From: Lentisphaeria bacterium | GTDB taxonomy: Bacteria > Verrucomicrobiota > Lentisphaeria > Victivallales > UBA1829 | NCBI GenBank assembly: GCA_017456495.1 | Contig: JAFTJI010000016.1 | Span: forward strand, 1-33,496 | Reading direction: 5' to 3' | DNA: 33,496 bases | Shown here: positions 31,134 to 33,496 of the stretch, piece by piece | Layout: every line of letters begins with the position of its first letter | Position numbering within the stretch: the first letter of the stretch is position 1 | Notes under the pieces: generated by a model | The model's database searches: none | What the model was told of the DNA's origin: nothing | The model's input: only the letters and a program-made list of their open reading frames with translations | Made by a program: the position numbers and the translations under genes

Positions 31134-32242
31134 CGGATCGGAAAGTTATTCTTGGAAATCTTGTGATCGGGTTGCTTGTGATCGGGCTCGGCGGATGCGC
31201 TGCGATCTATTGTGCCAGAGCTTACGGGGTAAATCCCTGGCATTTTGCCGGACGTCAGGTTTTCTGGCTGTCGATCGGGATCATCTTCTTTCTGCTAACG
31301 GCTCAGATCCCTTTCCGGAATCTGAAAAAAGCCGCTTTGCCTGCTGCCGGGAGTTTTCTGATCATCCTGATCCTGACCGCATTTTTCGGCAAGGAAGTCA
31401 ACAACATGAGAGGCTGGCTTCAGATTCCATTTACAAGTATCCGGATCCAACCCTCAGAATTGGCAAAACCAGCCTTTCTGCTCTCTCTTTGCCTGCTTGC
31501 TTCCAAAGAATCATGGGGGGAGGGAAAACGGTATGCCGCGACACTTTTTCTGACGGCTCTGTTCTGCGGTTTGATCCTGATCCAGCCTGATTTCGGCAGC
31601 GCAACGATCTATGCCGCTGTCTTTCCCCTTTTGCTGATTTGTGCCGGATTCCGGAAACGCTATACTCTTTCCACAATGTTCGGCTGGATCCCGCCGACGA
31701 TCCTGTTTGTGATGATTCATCCCTATGCTCTGAGGCGGATCAAGGCGTTTCTTGCTCCGTCAGATGACCAACTGGGGGCAGCCTGGCATATCAATCAGTT
31801 CCGGATCACCATGGCGAACGGCGGCTGGTTCGGAGCCGACGGCAATGAAGTAACCTGGGCAAACGCTTACCTGCCGCTGTCACACAGCGATTCCGTGTTT
31901 GCCACCCTCATAGAAGCCTCCGGATTGATCGGCGGAACGCTTGTCCTTCTCGGCTTCTGTGTGATGATTATCCTGTTCCGGAAAGCGGCTCTGGAAACAA
32001 AAAATAAAGAAGCCCGGCTTTACATTTTCTGTGCCGGGCTGATGCTGATCATACAGGCATTCCTGCATATCGGCGTGAATACTACGATCATTCCCCCGAC
32101 AGGTTTGCCGCTGCCGTTTTTCTCATACGGCGGAAGCAACCTTGCCGGAGTGATGCTCCTGCTGGGAACAGCCTGTTCCGCATACAGGAGCGGTTCCTCA
32201 GAATCCCAGATTGATCCCGAGACTGTGAAGGAAGACGAATAA
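31130..32242 (+). CDS. FtsW/RodA-type peptidoglycan glycosyltransferase (SEDS)
   Basis: A 370-aa polytopic SEDS protein that polymerises glycan strands from lipid II. Family blocks are clear: RGWLQIPFTSIRIQPSELAK (94-113), LIQPDFGSA (150-158), the extracytoplasmic PLSHSDSVFATLIEASG (249-265) with Asp254 at the catalytic position, and NTTIIPPTGLPLPFFSYGG (317-335). The N-terminus is short, and ten hydrophobic segments are plausible. FtsW and RodA are hard to separate by eye; the location after mraZ and an FtsI-like gene favours FtsW, but the paired protein lacks a transpeptidase. The 3' end overlaps the convergent transporter gene by 45 nt. Confidence 0.92.
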   Translation: MTDRKVILGNLVIGLLVIGLGGCAAIYCARAYGVNPWHFAGRQVFWLSIGIIFFLLTAQIPFRNLKKAALPAAGSFLIILILTAFFGKEVNNMRGWLQIPFTSIRIQPSELAKPAFLLSLCLLASKESWGEGKRYAATLFLTALFCGLILIQPDFGSATIYAAVFPLLLICAGFRKRYTLSTMFGWIPPTILFVMIHPYALRRIKAFLAPSDDQLGAAWHINQFRITMANGGWFGADGNEVTWANAYLPLSHSDSVFATLIEASGLIGGTLVLLGFCVMIILFRKAALETKNKEARLYIFCAGLMLIIQAFLHIGVNTTIIPPTGLPLPFFSYGGSNLAGVMLLLGTACSAYRSGSSESQIDPETVKEDE

Positions 32243-33496
32243 GATAACGATCGGGGCAAAGAATCTGGTCAGCAATGCCCACAACAAGGTAAAGGTCAAA
32301 CCGTTATTCAGCATAAGCTTGTAGAACGGATCCTTGCGGAAACCGCAAAGCAGCAGAAGCAGGTTTGCATCCATGAGTCCATTTGTATCTCCTTCGCGGA
32401 GTTCATTTGCTGCATTTTGAGCCTTCCAAAGCCATCCGGCAAAGATCGCGGTCATCATACCGGAAATCGGCAGACACCAGTTGGAGGTGATGTAATCCAG
32501 CACATCAAAGAAACTTCCTTTGACATGATCCGGACTGAAGCAGAAATCAAAGGCTTTCTTCAGCCAGGGGAGATTTTCCCATCCTGCAACGGAAATAGCA
32601 GAAAGAACTCCCAGCAAGCTGATGATGACAAACAGCACTGCGATCGCTTTCTTTCGGCTCCACTTCAACTGGTCCATAAGGAACGTGACCCCCATTTCCA
32701 GAAGAGATGCTCCGCTTGTGAATGCCGCAATGGTAAGCATGGTGAAGAACAATCCTGCCCAGAACCAGCCGAAGCCGCCGGGGAAATGGTTGAATGCAAC
32801 AGGAAGAACCTGGAAAATCAAACTCGGTCCGGCAGCAGGTTCATAATTCATCGCAAACACTGCCGGGAAAATCGCAAGACCTGCCATCAGCGCGGCAAAT
32901 GTATCAAGAATAATAATGAAAACAGAAGTCCGCAGAATGTTTTCCTGCTTTTTCATATAACTTCCGTAGGTGATCATGATCCCCATGCCGAGACTCAAAG
33001 AGTAGAAAGAGTGTCCGAGAGCTTCCAGAACACTTCCGGTTGAAAGTTTTGAGAAATCAGGATAAAGGAAGAATTTGACCCCTTCGATGGCTCCGGGGAG
33101 GGTGACTCCGCGGATAATCACCGCAATGAGCAGAAGCAGAAGCGCAGGCATGAGAACCTTGCTCCACCGTTCCACACCGTTCCGGATCCCGCCCCAGAGC
33201 ATCGCAGCACAAAGAACCATGAAACCAAGATGCAATGCTGCAACTTTCCACGGCTGGGAAATGAAATCCCCGAACGCAGTCTTTGCTTCTGCAACAGAGG
33301 CAAACTGAATATTCTGAGAAAACGAAAGATAGACATACTGCAAAATCCAGCCGCCTACGACAGAGTAATAAGAAAGAATAGCAAGTCCGGTGAGGATTGA
33401 GAACAATCCGACCATTGCAACTCCTTTCCAGATAATCAATCCGCCGGCAAGTGCAGAAACAATACCGAATCCGATCATTCCGGAGTTCGTGCCATT
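32198..33496 (-). CDS. NSS (SNF) family sodium-dependent transporter, partial
   Basis: The C-terminal part, at least 426 residues, of a neurotransmitter:sodium symporter family protein, which moves amino acids or similar substrates with Na+. The open frame continues to the window edge, so the start and the first one or two helices (with the usual GLGNIWRFPY motif) are outside. Typical helices remain, with VVGGWILQYVYLSF, ALGHSFYSLSLGMGIMITYG (helix 6 region) and FAALMAGLAIFPAVFAM. The substrate is unknown. Its stop lies inside the end of the ftsW/rodA frame on the other strand, giving a 45-nt convergent overlap without a visible terminator. Confidence 0.88.
   Translation of the reverse strand, partial: NGTNSGMIGFGIVSALAGGLIIWKGVAMVGLFSILTGLAILSYYSVVGGWILQYVYLSFSQNIQFASVAEAKTAFGDFISQPWKVAALHLGFMVLCAAMLWGGIRNGVERWSKVLMPALLLLLIAVIIRGVTLPGAIEGVKFFLYPDFSKLSTGSVLEALGHSFYSLSLGMGIMITYGSYMKKQENILRTSVFIIILDTFAALMAGLAIFPAVFAMNYEPAAGPSLIFQVLPVAFNHFPGGFGWFWAGLFFTMLTIAAFTSGASLLEMGVTFLMDQLKWSRKKAIAVLFVIISLLGVLSAISVAGWENLPWLKKAFDFCFSPDHVKGSFFDVLDYITSNWCLPISGMMTAIFAGWLWKAQNAANELREGDTNGLMDANLLLLLCGFRKDPFYKLMLNNGLTFTLLWALLTRFFAPIVILFVFLHSLGINLGF

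Noticed and set aside
31120..31140. Frameshift that hides a transpeptidase domain
   Set aside because: No SxxK, SxN or KTG remnant exists in any frame downstream, and the ATGA overlap leads directly into a complete SEDS gene.
1..33496. CRISPR array or prophage
   Set aside because: No regularly spaced repeats with unique spacers and no phage structural, integrase or Cas-like proteins were seen.

Overview
The window looks like a piece of a chromosome from a Gram-negative, peptidoglycan-making bacterium of moderate GC content. Lipoprotein signal peptides are frequent. A CBM9-type secreted lipoprotein, a Sel1/TPR secreted protein, paired Asp23 proteins and an unusual division cluster fit the PVC superphylum, perhaps Lentisphaerae/Victivallales. 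That placement is inference from gene content and style; no rRNA or marker comparison was possible. Nearly all protein genes look intact. There is no prophage, CRISPR array or transposase gene, but there are short mobile or repeat elements and several structured non-coding regions.

Layout. 1-406: intergenic DNA with a direct repeat, two degenerate 9-bp tandem arrays and a good promoter. 407-5806 (+): ilvE, then aroQ-accB-accC-asp23-asp23-amaP-SEC59-like, covering amino acid and shikimate steps, biotin carboxyl carrier and carboxylase, and a membrane-anchored Asp23 module, closed by a terminator. 5807-6356: non-coding, with a nested palindrome and a MITE-like element. 6357-10642 (-): an operon for a secreted Lon-domain protease and a Sel1-repeat protein. 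10917-14211 (-): tRNA-Gln(UUG), glnS, an MBL-fold hydrolase and a BI-1 membrane protein, with matching promoters before the tRNA and before glnS. 14506-16905 (+): a Cys-rich lipoprotein behind a structured leader, then thiD overlapping a periplasmic amidase. 16908-21402 (-): purD-lipoprotein-znuA-znuC-znuB, a purine gene fused by context to a metal-uptake ABC system. 21536-24135 (+): malic enzyme, panC and a small lipoprotein. 24120-29371 (-): an 89-aa orphan behind a strongly folded leader, a CBM9 lipoprotein, thiN, a PnuC/PnuT-like transporter and an EamA exporter with a second MITE copy directly upstream. 29753-32242 (+): a compressed division cluster of mraZ, a small membrane protein, an FtsI-like protein without transpeptidase domain, and ftsW/rodA. 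32198-33496 (-): an NSS-family Na+ symporter cut by the window edge.

Most striking items: (1) the FtsI-like pedestal protein that has lost its transpeptidase domain but is translationally coupled to an FtsW/RodA glycosyltransferase; (2) a pair of MITE-like elements (6188-6353 and 29390-29527), each with terminal inverted repeats and its own 4-bp target duplication; (3) a ~140-nt imperfect palindrome followed by a T8 run and a possible ribosome-site hairpin upstream of an orphan gene; (4) four TGGA repeats at exact 10-bp spacing over the mraZ promoter. Promoters recognisable by eye repeatedly use TATATT as the -10 hexamer.
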